DNA from: Sphaeramia orbicularis
Lineage: Eukaryota > Chordata > Actinopteri > Kurtiformes > Apogonidae
DNA length: 64,000 nt
NCBI RefSeq assembly: GCF_902148855.1
Contig: NC_043969.1
Location: 17,060,442-17,124,441 of the forward strand
Reading direction: 5' to 3'
Under the pieces are notes generated by a model. The model searched no databases. It was not told the origin of the DNA and saw nothing but the letters and a program-made list of their open reading frames with translations. The stretch's first letter is position 1. Each line of letters starts with the position of its first letter. A program made the translations under genes and the position numbers. Positions 1 to 12,026 of the stretch are shown here, piece by piece.

Positions 1-141
1 TAAAACATATAAGTTAGACATATACATTTTGGAATTGATATTATTTCTATAATCTTATGATATTATTTGAATGATTCGGCCCACTTCAGGTCATTTTGGG
101 CAGTATGTGGCCCCTGAACTAATATGAGTTTGACACCCCTG
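1..141. mobile_element. Right end of a hAT-like DNA transposon or MITE
   Basis: The last bases read, on the minus strand, CAGGGGTGTCAAACTCAT, a terminal inverted repeat I recognise from hAT-type elements in many animal genomes. The preceding sequence (tgtggcccctgaact) is the usual subterminal part. Only this end is inside the window; the other end and the target duplication cannot be seen. No transposase is visible. Family assignment rests on the terminus alone. Confidence 0.6.
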
Positions 142-1134
142 CTTTAGGTGTGTTAAGGCCTCTTTCTTTCCCACCACAGGCCTTGTTTGTAAATAGGCCC
201 GGGTCTACATGCAGCTGCTGATACACCTGATCCCTCTTGTTTTGGCTGTAACTGATTGTGTCCTTGCAGTTACTGTCATTCACACTTAAAGAGAGATGAG
301 TGAAGGCAGTGTTTGTGTGTTTATGGTGCTGATACCCTCTCTCCTCATCCTCCTCCCTCCTCCTCCCTCCTCCTCCCTCCTCTTCATCCACCCTCCCCTC
401 CCCTCCCTCCCCCTTCCACCTGGCCTGGCAGCTCTGACACCCAGGCCGTGGCTCTGCTTGAAAACAAACTGCGGCGGCGGCTCCGGTTACCGAGGCCGAT
501 CGATGCGCTGCAGGGTGTCGCATTGCCCGGAGGGTCGAGTATCGATGCATGGCCGATCGCTATCATAATCACACTTCCCCCTCTTATCGCTTAGCTGCTG
601 AATAAAACATCTGCCTTCCTGCTCATGGATCGCTCACCCCCAAAAATCTGGAGGGAAAGAGATTTTTTTTTGTGAAGTGTCTTTGAGATGAGTGGAGTAA
701 CATGAGAGAAGTGCATGATGATACCCGAACAAATGAGGGCCCAAAGTTGTTTTTATCTCAAGGATCTCCAAATAGACCCACTGCTTCTTTGGCAGCAACT
801 CTGTGATGCAAAGACAAATTGGGCATTTTGCTTGAAAATGAAAGCAAGGTCATCCTCCCCCCATCTTTAAACGTTGTGTCATAATATCACTGTCATAACA
901 GGGTTACAAGCTCCAGGTTTATGAGGCCAGATTAGATCTCATGTTTAGAGGTTCAACTTCCCATGTGTCATACTGGATCATCCAACTGCTAAATCCAAAC
1001 CATTTCTTGAACAGGCCTGTTTGCTCCATCAGAGAAATTTGGCAGTGATATCTAAGTGAAAACATTAAGGGATGTAAAGTTAGGACATAAAAGATGGGAT
1101 TTTCATAATGGAGATGTTAGCAAAACCATCCTAT
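142..1134. other. Intergenic, no gene seen
   Basis: There is a polypyrimidine stretch of CCTCC repeats at about 338-420 and a short GC- and CpG-rich patch at about 470-560. The rest is unremarkable. Short open frames here are low-complexity translations of the pyrimidine tract, and I see no exon with convincing splice sites. Confidence 0.5.
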
Positions 1135-1677
1135 TTAACCCTTTCATGCATACTGGTCACTACACTGGACAGTGATCAAAGGTGTTTTCTTGTATATTTA
1201 TAGATTTGTTGTTTAGTGCATCCACTGCAATTCATACTATTAATGTAACTTTGCTGTTCTAGATAAACCTGATCTGCAGTAACATGTTTGAGTGTAAAAA
1301 AATTCCTAATTGTTACTAGCCTGTAATAAACAGTTTTGTTTTGTTTTTTTTTTAAACCAAAACTTGTTTGTTTTTTGCATATTATCTCCATACAGGTATG
1401 TTCAAATGTGAGAAAACATCAGATTAGCAGCATTAAAAATGTCTTTATTTCATAGTTTTCACGTAGTATGTCAGCAAATATATGTTTCTTTGCCTCTAAA
1501 ATTAAACGCATGGTGTCCAGCTGAGTGAACATTTTTGTAACTCCATGAAAAATAGGTTCATAAAAAATCCATCACATTGTTTTTTGTTTTTTTTTCATGC
1601 CTAAAGACGAATAAAAACACCCCGTAAAAAAAAAAATCCTGCTTAAGGTTCTCATAATTCATGCATGAAAGGGTTAA
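1135..1677 (+). mobile_element. piggyBac-like MITE, family A, copy 1
   Basis: The element begins TTAACCCTTTCATGCA and ends TGCATGAAAGGGTTAA, a perfect 16-base inverted end that includes the TTAA target. Elements flanked by TTAA and starting CCC are the hallmark of piggyBac-type transposition. It is 543 bp long with no coding capacity. Six further copies lie in this window and share the internal 'cctgatctgcagtaacatg' block. Non-autonomous status is seen directly; the piggyBac class is inferred. Confidence 0.75.
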
Positions 1678-1751
1678 TTCTTTTTTTTATCAAATAAACA
1701 GGAAAGTAAACTTGTTCCATCATTGTAGCTGCTGGGTGTTTAAATGTCTGC

Positions 1752-2311
1752 TTAACCCATAAAGACAGCCACCAGCGAACAAAAGCATCTACTGATCTAA
1801 AATCTTAATAACTTCTAATATACTAATCCTATCAGTACATTTAAATAATTGGTGTAAAATACAGTTTGTCATCTTTTCATGGTCATCAGATATGACCCAT
1901 TTCCATGTTCACTACAGAGCCTGTGAACGTGGAAATGGAAATACCTGGAAATACCTGTTGATCCACTAATCCTTTTAAAACATGTAAATAATTGGTGTAA
2001 AATACAGTGTCATCTTTTCATAGTCATCAGATGTGAGCCATTTGGATGTTCAGAGGCTCTGTAGTTACCGTGGAAACACCTTCATCTTCTACAACATTGA
2101 TTCACCAGTAAAACCCATGGAGTTTGATAAAGGACAGTGGATGGAGACACTTGGTTTATGTTTAGTTAATGATATCTTTGCTGAAAAGTTACTCTTTCCT
2201 GAGTTTTCTCTGTTTAAGCCTCAATTGTAATCTGAGCTTTTATAAACATCTACATGATCAGTAAATTAAATATAGGAAAATTCCAGATTTTCATTGAAAA
2301 ATCATAAAATG

Positions 2312-2359
<48 letters not shown>

Positions 2360-2457
2360 TAACAAATGGTGATCAATCACATAAGAAAAGTTAAGTATAG
2401 AGCAAAAAAAATATTTTGGAACTGCCACATAAGTAGCACTGGGTCTTTATGGGTTAA
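1752..2457 (+). mobile_element. piggyBac-like MITE, family B, copy 1
   Basis: The ends are TTAACCCATAAAGAC and GTCTTTATGGGTTAA, again TTAA plus CCC...GGG but with an inner sequence distinct from family A. The copy is enlarged by an AAT microsatellite (2311-2359) and by a partial internal duplication. The block 'ataattggtgtaaaatacag' followed by a 'catcttttcat.gtcatcaga' segment occurs near 1848 and again near 1986. No open reading frame is convincing. Confidence 0.7.
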
Positions 2458-4486
2458 AATACTTTTTAAGGGGAGACTTCATTTTCATTTAAGTTCAGTT
2501 TCATTTAAGTCATTTACAACCGCTTTTTTTTTTTTTTTTTTTTTACATAAATTTATGTCCACTTCCTGGGATAAGAGTTAACTCTGCAACTTCATCTTAA
2601 ATGATCACATGCATGAACTACACTGTTACCCATAAAGTTACAATAATTATTCTTGTAAAATTTATTCTCATGCAATGATTATGACAATATGATTTATCTT
2701 GGTAGATAAAGTGTAACTGGGGCTCAGTATGTAATCATTGTACCTGGTCAAAGTGGTTACTGATGTGTATAAACAGGAATAAAAAGAGGGATGTGTCTGA
2801 AAACAAAAATATTCTAACTTTATTGGCAACAACGTATTAGATTGCACTATATGATGTTAGCAATAATCTCAAAAATAACACAATAAACCACTATCAAAAC
2901 ATTTTAACAGTAATAGGATACTTCTATAGTGTTTGTCTTCCAGACAGAACCACCTTATCAATGTGAAAACAAGCACCACAATGCATAAAGCATAAAGTCA
3001 TGAAATTATCCTGGCAAATCTAATCAGCATTTTTTTATTTGTTTGTTTTAATTAAAAGATCTTTTATTCTTTTGTTTTTAACACACTTTGTGTTTATGGT
3101 GATCTATACAACGAATTTCCACACAATACTGTGTTCTTTGTGTTATTAGAAATTTTGGCAACCCTAATTAAAAGCATGCTACATTCAGTCTTGATAATGT
3201 GCAGCTTTGGTTCAATTTTGTTTTCATGGGATATCTTAAAAAAAAAAAAAAAAAAAAAAAAAGAGTTGAATTTACACAAGATATGATAACACTATTTAAA
3301 TTCATAAAGTCTATTAAAAGTAAATACAAGGTGTGACTGGGGGCCTCCTGGGGGCCTTGGGGCCCAGACCAGCTGCTTTTTATCCTTGCACCTCAGGGTT
3401 TTGATGAGCAAAAACTTGTCGTTTTTTTCCGGCCTCTGCAACACAATCTCCCTTAAACCTCTGGCAGAAGTCAGGATTTGCCTAAAGACAAATACTCACT
3501 TCTGCATCAGGTTAAAAAGTCACGGAAGATGTTAATTGTATTTCAGAATCAATGCTGAAGTATATTTCCTGACTGAGTCTTCCTTCTGACTTGGCTTCAC
3601 CTTAGAGCTATAAATCAGTGAGACTACTTTGCCCACACACGGATAGAGCACAGGTGCTAGCCTTAAGCACACTAGGGGTTAACGGCATAAGGAATAACAT
3701 GTAGTATGATGTGAGGTGTGATCCATTAAATGTTGAGACGGTGGAGCAACAGAAAAACAGATGTGGAAGGCAACTTGTCTGTAAAGATAGAGTTCTGAAA
3801 TCTAATATAAGGTGTTATTTAACATAAATATGCATTGTACTCAACAGTAAAGTATTAATATCAACAGCTAACAGCACAATTTATTGGCAATAAAAATGTA
3901 GCGCTATGACAATTTAACCCCTGTATATGTGACCACTAAATCTGAACGGAGGTTAGGTGCCAACTGTTAGAGAGAGGTAAGGTGAGACTAGCTGTTAAGC
4001 TATTAAGACAATTAACAAAGTGGTCAGGAGGGGCCGGGCGGCAGAGAGGAACAGCCTGAAATGGAGAGAGATGAGGGTGTGAAGTGACAGTCAGCACATC
4101 TGGTCTCATCAATAATGCAGTGGGCCTTTAAACGGCAGTTTGTCGCATATTGAGCGCTGCTGACTGAAATCAAGCCCGATACCCAAGAGGCTGTCAGGGG
4201 AGAGTGAAAGGGTAACAGCAGAGGAGGAGGAGGATGGAGGGGGCCGGCAAGGATACTGGAGAAAAGGAAAGTTAAAAAAAATAATAAATGTATTGCCACT
4301 GTCTATATAGCATATAACAAAAAAATACCCGATTGCTCAGAGAAACAGGTTGATGATCAGCTAATATAATTAATTTTCAAATGCTAAGAGAAAATAAAAA
4401 ATTTAGACAAACTAGCCTTAAATCATTCAAGTAGAAACAAACCTGAATCAAGTAAAGCAACCCAATAGTTTCATCTTTTCATCACT
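2458..4486. other. Intergenic, AT-rich, no gene seen
   Basis: The stretch holds poly-T (2524-2543) and poly-A (3239-3261) runs and otherwise AT-rich single-copy-looking DNA. No exon or structured RNA is supported. The more complex part at 4025-4205 is listed separately. Confidence 0.4.
4025..4205. promoter_or_regulatory. Candidate conserved non-coding element
   Basis: This segment has balanced, high-complexity sequence, including TTTAAACGGCAGTTTGTCGC and GACTGAAATCAAGC, in an AT-rich setting with no splice-consistent open frame. That texture is typical of enhancers near developmental genes, and the foxg1-family gene lies about 6 kb away. I cannot test conservation, so this is only a candidate. 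Confidence 0.25.
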
Positions 4487-4492
4487 TTTATT
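4487..4492 (-). terminator. snrpd2: snrpd2 polyadenylation signal
   Basis: An AATAAA hexamer on the minus strand lies about 220 bases after the snrpd2 stop codon and would give a short 3' UTR. Confidence 0.5.
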
Positions 4493-4710
4493 ATTAAAAT
4501 GAAAAAGACAGAAGGTGTCTGTAAACAAAGGCGTTCTTGTGCCGACAGCTCTACAGACATCATTTTGACACTATGCTTCCACCCAATAGTGACTGAAGTC
4601 ACTCAACAGCAAAACAAAAACATTTCAAATAATGACAATCCACTTTCTCAAAATCTTTCATCAAAATTAAGAAAAAGAAAAAAAAATCTTCACCAGATCA
4701 TGTAAAGAGT

Positions 4711-6766
4711 TCATTTTCCTGTGATCAGAGGATTTCTGAGGACAACAATGACAGAGTCTCCTCTGAGAAACATTTTAGAAATGTAGCGATCCTTGTTCAC
4801 CGGCTTTGACTTTTTCTTTCCCTTCCCACTCTTGGGAACTTCTGTCCACATCTCCTTCACATTCTCCAAGACCATGTTGCAATGCCTGAAGAAAAACAAA
4901 CAAAAAAAAACCCCAATGGTTTTATAAGTTAGTATAAATATAAGTAATTACATGTGCAGCTCAAATGAAAGAAAAATAATTAAAAGTGGTTATATTAAAT
5001 TGTTTTGAAACCATGGGACAATTTGAAAGAGTACATTACTTAGATTTTTTTAGTACTGTACTGAATACTGTTTATCATGTTTAATTCTATATTATTTACA
5101 TAATTATAAATATAATTCTTTTACAAATAAATAATACAATGATGTAATTATGTTTGCTAATTTTTTGATATAATCTTTTAAAACTGTAAAAAAGATTGAA
5201 TAACAAATACAAGCTAGCGTCTCGGTTTAGTACCTGTCGAAAGCCTTGACTCTGCCAAGCAGCTTCTTGTTGTTGCGACAGTTAATGAGGACCTGTGTAT
5301 TGTTCTTGACTGACTGTGTGAGCACAGACAGGGGACCAGTGTTGAACTCTTCCTCCTCTCGTTTCTGGAGCTCCTCAGGGGTCATCTCCGACTTAGGCTT
5401 TGTTAACAGACTCCTGAAAATTAACACAGAAATTTCACTGTTAATAACAACACTAACATGACTTATTTTATATATCATATACAATACAGAATTTATTAGT
5501 ACATTATAATATTGGATGTTGTCCAACTGTATGTTCAGTTTAATTTTTTAGTGTTTTAAACCTGTGTTTACTTTAGTTTATGCATAACTGATGGTGAAAG
5601 TATGGGCAATACAAAACAAAGCTGCATGCCAAATTACAACATCAAAGAATGTGTTCCTATATAATGCCTTGGGTTTTTTCCCCAACATTACAAGGCTTGC
5701 ATGCAGCACCTAAGTTATGTGGGCACTACCTAATCCAAAAAGTTCAACCATTTTGATACCATTTTACAAAGATAGTGATAGCAAGCCAGAATTGTGTCAA
5801 ATTATATCTTTTTTTTTTTTTTAACAAAACATATGTTCACTTGTGGTTAAACCCAAAATGTGCCTACATGTTACACATACTTTGTGGAAACCAGACAGTA
5901 CCTCAGCCCTCTGAAAAACTGAGGAAAACCCTGTATCATCCACAACTTTTATTTTTCTGCAGATAACAAGTCCAGTTGATACCTCACTAGAATGAGAATA
6001 ATCAGTATCAAGAAGCCTTCATACAGAATAAGATACAAATAATTGCAATCTCAAAATTCAAACTTCAGTAAACTGTATTTTCTGGTATCAGAGAAGAACC
6101 TGAGTTAATATATGAAGAATACATAAATATATACCATACAGCTAATATTTATATGACAAGAAGACTACATTAACATTACCTCAAATTCTTGTGGTCTCTA
6201 TTTTAAGTTAATATAAAATCCAATTCATTCTTAGACAGTTTTACTGTATCTAAAAGCAAATATGAGCAGTTAAGTGTTTTCTCATACCTGTCACATTTGG
6301 CACAACTATAACACAGACTTGTGATTATTGTGATGCTGACTCTGGAGCAAATAGCAAAGGGATTTTCTTTTACGAGCTATGGTCCACTACTCAGAGTTAA
6401 AATGTATGTCGCGTAAAAATTAACGCGCATGCTCAATCAAACAGGAGCGTAAACTCATATTAGCATTTAGCTACCTAGCGCTGGGTTATATGACTGCATC
6501 TGACTGAATGCTAACTTTTCAGGTTGGCGTGTTTAACAGTGTAGTTACTAAACAGTTTGGTCTAAGAGTAACGCTGGACATGAAGCCACAAAAGGTTTCC
6601 ACCTCCAGCAGTGGCCTTGTAGACGGCATTACTAAAGGGAGATGCTAACAATATTAGCAACGTAGCTACGTTACTTTAAGATAATTCCTGACGGTTCAGA
6701 TTAAGATTCTCAGACAAAAGAGACAGTTCCTCTCAAAAACAACTGCATCGTAAACTTTACTTACAT
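4711..6766 (-). CDS. snrpd2: Small nuclear ribonucleoprotein Sm D2
   Basis: Sm D2 is one of the seven Sm core proteins that form the ring around the U1, U2, U4 and U5 snRNAs in spliceosomal snRNPs. The coding sequence is join of 4711-4885, 5234-5413 and 6765-6766 on the minus strand and encodes 118 residues, the human length. The Sm1 region ([23 protein letters not shown]) and Sm2 region ([16 protein letters not shown]) are nearly identical to human, as is the lysine-rich loop [13 protein letters not shown]. The start codon is split. The first exon ends in AT just before a perfect GTAAGT donor, and the second exon begins with G AGT CTG, giving [11 protein letters not shown]. Intron 1 is 1.35 kb and intron 2 is about 350 bp. 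The fit across all three exons makes this secure. Confidence 0.95.
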
Positions 6767-6935
6767 GATTGCTGCTTAGATAAGACAGTTAGCTCAGTTT
6801 CTAGTTATACTCCACGGTTATCACCGGCTGCTTCGTCTTTACAACGATTTCCCTTCACTCGCGTGGACAGAACTACTTCCGGGTCAACAAGCGAGCGCCT
6901 TATAGTTATTTAAACAGTTTCCGGGTCAAGGACGG
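6767..6935 (-). promoter_or_regulatory. snrpd2: snrpd2 promoter with duplicated ETS-like site
   Basis: Upstream of exon 1 the sequence TTCCGGGTCAA occurs twice, at 6877-6887 and 6919-6929, 42 bp apart. CCGGAA/TTCCGG cores are ETS/GABP-type sites common at TATA-less housekeeping promoters. The transcription start is not defined by the sequence. Confidence 0.45.
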
Positions 6936-7201
6936 AACCGATCCATGTTCAAAGAGTTCTCAAAATGTCCTTATTTTATACTCATGTCATTACCTTGCAT
7001 ATATTTTATGATTTTCTATATTATCACAACAACCGTTTGACATTTTCTTTTTAATTTCCTCACACATTCTTGTGTCTAACTAAAAGGGTAATTAAAAACA
7101 GTAATTTGCAAATTGCCTGCATTTAATAATTTCTCCAAGTCTGCTATAATAACAAAACAAAAATGTATAACATTTAATATACAACACATAGCATGTCATA
7201 T

Positions 7202-7202
7202 C

Positions 7203-7278
<76 letters not shown>
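7202..7278. repeat. (ATT)n microsatellite
   Basis: About 25 uninterrupted ATT units, with no flanking element recognised. Confidence 0.95.
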
Positions 7279-7460
7279 CTTGGGTGATATTAGGGCTGAA
7301 AATTATACAAGGTAAGCTCAACTATAATTTTTCAAGTTATAAATACGTGTAGGTTCAGTAAAATATCGCAGGAGGAGATGGCAGAAGCAGCAGCCAAACT
7401 GACCGCACATCCAAACAGATAAGTCTTTGTTTTGCCTTTTAACACAACAAGAACAGGATA

Positions 7461-7462
<2 letters not shown>

Positions 7463-7543
<81 letters not shown>
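7463..7543. repeat. (GT)n microsatellite
   Basis: About 40 uninterrupted GT units. Cysteine/valine and histidine/threonine open frames over it are artefacts of the repeat. Confidence 0.97.
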
Positions 7544-7546
<3 letters not shown>

Positions 7547-8692
7547 GAGAAAAACGGGGATGTAGGCTACATTATCTACAGCAGCAGCAACGAGACATTG
7601 GGAGATTGGTTTTCTGGCAAGAGACAGACAGACGCCTAGGGGTGTACAACCCACCCACCTTATTTCAAAGGGTGGCAAATCTACCTGTGGAAGCCACTTG
7701 CTGCGGATAATAGCGGCCTGTGTGCTACTGAGAGAGGCAAGTGTGTGGGATTGATTTACAGTACTTTATATCTTATAGGCTATCTTTATGAAGCACACCT
7801 AACTCAGCCAAAAGGACTTATCTTAAAGTTTGGAGCAAAGTGGACCTGTAAAATGAGCTCAGTGTGTTGGCTCTGACTCTGTGTGATGCATTAGCCTACA
7901 TGTGATGGGACAGCAGAAATGTGACTACACTTTTAAGATCACAGATTAACCTACAGGTCTTAAATCTGATGAGAGAAATACAACTAAGATCACTGTTTTT
8001 GCAATGTGATCCTTAGGTTAGTGCATTAAACAATGAAATGTTTAACGTTATAATCGTTTTGGTGAAATATTCCAGATCATTATACAGAAAAAAAAAAAAA
8101 AAAGTTCATTTTCAGCTGATGTTGTAGCAACATCAGCACCAATGTATCCCATAAGTCCATCTCGCTGGACTGACATATACTATCCGCATGTTTGTACAAT
8201 GTGTTTTTGGAAGTGATTTAAAGCTCTGTTATTAGTAAAGCTGTCAAATTAAGGAGGTTATTTATTACAGCCTGACAGCAAACAGTATCTTCTTACTTCT
8301 ACCTCAGGGTATAGCCTATAAAACACTGAACTTCCCGCTAGACCTGTTGATTCACAGCTCTGTCCCTCTTCAGTCTCTGCTGCAACCCAATTACTCATGC
8401 CAGCTTTGAAAATATGATTATCTTCGTATCTATCTAGACAGTGAGTTTGCCAACAGCGCTGTAAGTTACCTGATCCAGCCCAGTCTGCTTTAACCACAGG
8501 CGACTGCGAATGTGACTGAGCTTGGAAAGGTGACGGACTCGGGTCTTTTCATATAAAGACTCTTTTGTTTAACAGAGGCAGCCGTCCAGGAAGCTGCTCT
8601 AATCTGAATAGGCTACATTTTTTTTTTTTTTTTTTATTAATTTATATCTAAAGGGGACCGAGTGGAGAGGTGAGGGAAAGTTTAACAGGCAG

Positions 8693-8700
8693 TGACGTCA
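8693..8700. promoter_or_regulatory. CRE palindrome TGACGTCA
   Basis: A full consensus cAMP response element (CREB/ATF site) lies 1.3 kb beyond the foxg1 stop codon and 1.8 kb upstream of snrpd2. An 8-base match can arise by chance, so function is unproven. Confidence 0.3.
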
Positions 8701-10030
8701 TCGCAGAATGAAACACAAGTAAGATCAATAAGATGAGCTGGATTGGAAATGTCATATCAACCTGTTGAAGTTACATCACAGTCTGCACATCAGCTTTCCC
8801 GATGAAAACACGACATGCAAATTCAATGTGTGGATTTACCGGCACCGTCTGCTGAAGGATTTCAGCGGCAAACGCATCTAAATAATACAATGTCATTATC
8901 ACTAATTTTTCTGTTGCTGTGTGGGCTCAACAGAGTGAAAAACAAGTAATAACACAATCAGATGAGAACAATCAACAAGAGGTTTTAATGAGACGACAGA
9001 AAAACAAAACACAATTAAAAATGCATCAGCCTATTTATTGTTTAATTACATATAAGCTAATTAAAATAATAATGTGATATTTTTTTGTTGAAACCTTAAT
9101 GGAATTTAAGACAATAAATGCACCAAAGGAGCAGTTTAATTGCGAATTAACATTATATTTATACCGACAGGCTTGTATTTCTGCATTTTAAAATAATTAG
9201 ATTTTAAATAAACTTTAAAATGACCTTTTAGAACATCTTAAACGTATATTATTATTTTGACTCCTCAGCAGAGCAGATCAAAATCAACATGCAACATTCA
9301 TAATTATTTAGTAGCTCTTTTACGTGTGATCAACATGCTCCTGAAATGAACCACTTCAAAGACAGTGTTTTGTATTTTTAATCTTTTTTTATTTTAAGGT
9401 TACACATTTTATGTTTATATTTTTAGACTTTTGCATTTCAGATGGTGGCATCAGGCCTAACAACATTCACATGCGCGCAAACAAACACTTCAGTTTCTAT
9501 ATAGACAAGTGCATATATTTATTTTGGAAAATAATAAATGCGAAAAGTCATATAAGTGGAGGACAAGGTTCCTAAACCAAGAATATTCTGTTAACAGATG
9601 CTACGTGGCTGGTAATACATTATTTAAATCATAAAAACAAACAAATGTCTTGTTCTTCGTTAGGCGTCATTCGTGTGCACAGAAACAAATGCGCACATAG
9701 GTTTTAGCGCAATTTTTTAATAATATAAAGAAATTCAGGCTATGTGGATGCTTTGTATTTTTTATATGCTCATTTATTTGTGACATTTTAATTGAGACGA
9801 ACAGGATTTTGTATTTGTATTTAAATGGTCAAAGATAATATCACAATGAAAGTATTAGGCAAATATTGCCAGATATAGTCATTACAAGTTTATTTTTTAT
9901 GAAGTAAAAAACCTGATTTACAGGTAATTTTTTAAGTACTGTTCTTGGCATTTACTTGCCAGCTTTATTTTTAGGCCTAATTAAACAGCAATTTACAGCA
10001 ATGTTGTAAATCCATTATTGATTACTACTT

Positions 10031-11248
10031 CTATTTTTCTATATTCCAAGAAGGGCTCGGGCTAACTTGAGGGTAATAATTTGGAAAGTCATTACAGCAT
10101 CCCCCGAGGTCTGAGTGGCCATTCTTGGATAAAAAATGTCCCGGAGTTGTCTTGGATGTTGCGCATTCATCCTGGGACGGACTCGGCCTAAACGTCGCGG
10201 TACAGGGTAGTTGGTGTGAGTAAAAATAGCTGGCTTGTCCAGAAATCATGTTAAAAGAGCACGGATCCGACAGCGGCAGGGTGCACGCAGGAATGGATGT
10301 CGAAAAAGCGGTGCAGGCGCCTCCAATCTGATGGCGCCGAGACTGTGCGCAACTGACTCCGATGTAGGACATTTCCTGGTGCGTTTGGAGGAACCGGTCA
10401 GCATCTGCAGCACTTGTTGCACTGAGCCGAGAACGCTGTGAAACCACCGATGTGGCGTGGTTGGAAAAACTAGGATGAGTGCTCAAGTAAGTTCCTGTGC
10501 CAAGATGGGTGCGCACTGGCGTTTGGAGAGGAAGAAACGGTGACACCGGCCAGTAAAATGAACCTGCTGCAGCCAAGGTCACACTGGTTGCAGTGCTGGA
10601 GGTCATGAGGCGACTCCCTCCTCTTTTCAAAGCAAGCTTGGCCCGAGAGCCAGCTGTGGTCCTGCGGCGGAGTTTCCCTGATGTGCCGCCTATGAACACA
10701 TCTTCACTGCAGGGGTCCAGCATCCAGTAATTGCCTTTACCTGGATCATCATAGTGTCGCGGCACTTTGACGAAACACTTGTTCAGGCTGAGGTTATGCC
10801 TGATGGAGTTCTGCCATCCTTGTCTGTTTTGCCGGTAGTATGGAAAGTTGTCCATGATAAACTCATAGATGCCGTTGAGTGTGAGCCGCCGTTCGGGGCT
10901 TTGGCGGATGGCCATCATGATGAGCGCATTGTAACTAAACGGAGGTTTTTCAGGTTTGGTGCTCTCCTCAGGTCTCACTCCTTTCTTTGAATCTTCTTTG
11001 GTCCCCCCTCGTTTGCTATTTGCTGACGCCGGTTTGCTTTGTACCTTACATAGTTTTGTGTTGCTACAGTTCTCCTCATTGTCAAAGTTTTCCAGTTGAC
11101 TCGGTTTGTCCGGGTGCGCAGAACGCAGTTTTGGGGACGGAGAAGGACACTCCTGGTCTCCCACCACCCCCTCTCTTCTCCATAACAGGCTGCTGATGCT
11201 GAATGAAGACTTGTGGAAAAATCGGTCTGAACTTTTGAAATCTTCCAT
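10031..11248 (-). CDS. foxg1: Forkhead transcription factor, FoxG family paralogue
   Basis: This is a single-exon gene of 405 residues. A forkhead DNA-binding domain spans about residues 98-189, with helix-3 core [20 protein letters not shown] and the wing segment [13 protein letters not shown]. Near the N-terminus [10 protein letters not shown] (13-22) matches the FOXG1 motif KSSFSINSLV, an eh1-like motif that recruits Groucho/TLE co-repressors. After the domain [11 protein letters not shown] and [11 protein letters not shown] follow FOXG1 closely, as does SCAxxMISGQxSYF near the C-terminus in outline. FOXG1 represses transcription in forebrain, eye and ear precursors. The His/Pro/Gln runs of mammalian FOXG1 are absent, and the N- and C-terminal thirds are diverged, so I take it for one of the extra teleost foxg1 paralogues (b, c or d). 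I cannot say which. Confidence 0.9.
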   Translation of the reverse strand: MEDFKSSDRFFHKSSFSISSLLWRREGVVGDQECPSPSPKLRSAHPDKPSQLENFDNEENCSNTKLCKVQSKPASANSKRGGTKEDSKKGVRPEESTKPEKPPFSYNALIMMAIRQSPERRLTLNGIYEFIMDNFPYYRQNRQGWQNSIRHNLSLNKCFVKVPRHYDDPGKGNYWMLDPCSEDVFIGGTSGKLRRRTTAGSRAKLALKRGGSRLMTSSTATSVTLAAAGSFYWPVSPFLPLQTPVRTHLGTGTYLSTHPSFSNHATSVVSQRSRLSATSAADADRFLQTHQEMSYIGVSCAQSRRHQIGGACTAFSTSIPACTLPLSDPCSFNMISGQASYFYSHQLPCTATFRPSPSQDECATSKTTPGHFLSKNGHSDLGGCCNDFPNYYPQVSPSPSWNIEK

Positions 11249-12026
11249 GTCAGTGTGAGGTTAAACGCACAGTTAAAATCCTTAAAGGGGTTCGGTTTAG
11301 AGCGCGTCACTTGTACTCACAGAGAAAATGCACACTGATCTTCAGTGGTGAGAAGCCAAAGACGCACTGGATAGACAACGTGCAAACTTCATGCGCATGA
11401 TCACAGCAGCTCAGGACTCGTTACCCACGAAAAAGTAGTGCGTTACTTTGTTACTCCACCTTATGCGAAAACACATGGGGTTCATTCGTGCGTCAATATA
11501 ACTGCATTCACTAATAATGAAACTTATGATAACTTTCTCGTTGAAAATCAGAAGACAAAACTAATCTAACATCTAATCAAAATAAAATTCGAAGTAAAAA
11601 TAGTACACATGAACATGGCGTTACCGACGCGTGCGCCCCATACAATTCGTTGTGTGAACCCAGGACAAAACGAGTATTCTGTCAGTCTGTGAGGCTGATG
11701 ACTGAACTCTCTGTCTGACTTATAACACTTCCGTGACTCGTGAAACTCAACCTTCTCACACGCGTCTTGCCCTCCAGTTGGCCTCACCTGTCTGTCTCCA
11801 TGCGCACCTTTTTGACACCGTGATTTGGCACGAACCCAATGAGAGGAAAGAGGCAGATGGAGCCGATATGACCTGGATCTCAACAAAGGCACAGTAAAAC
11901 TCAAATGTATGCACGAAAACATTTATTTCTTAAGATGTGATTGCGGTGTAATGCAAATATTCTGATACCAGAAAACGCCAAAATAAGGAAGTGAATGTAA
12001 TTTATTACATGTCTTTGGTTACTTAT
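11249..12026. other. Upstream region of the foxg1-family gene
   Basis: Non-coding and moderately complex, with a CpG-containing patch at about 11610-11850. It presumably carries the 5' UTR and promoter, but no clear TATA box or initiator stands out. A 118-residue open frame on the minus strand at 11566-11922 has no recognisable protein features. Confidence 0.4.

Larger units (their letters stand above)
6936..10030. other. Intergenic region between snrpd2 and the foxg1 gene
   Basis: No coding exon is supported. The stretch holds the ATT and GT microsatellites listed separately, a CRE palindrome at 8693, a poly-T run at 8619-8636 and a long AT-rich tract from about 8880 to 10030. That tract is probably the 3' UTR and downstream domain of the foxg1-family gene, with several AATAAA-like hexamers on the minus strand and no clear choice among them. 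Confidence 0.4.

Noticed and set aside
11566-11922. A 118-codon minus-strand open frame upstream of the foxg1-family gene
   Set aside because: No domain, no splice context, and basic low-information composition. It was considered as an upstream exon, but the downstream foxg1 start is complete and its motif sits at the N-terminus.
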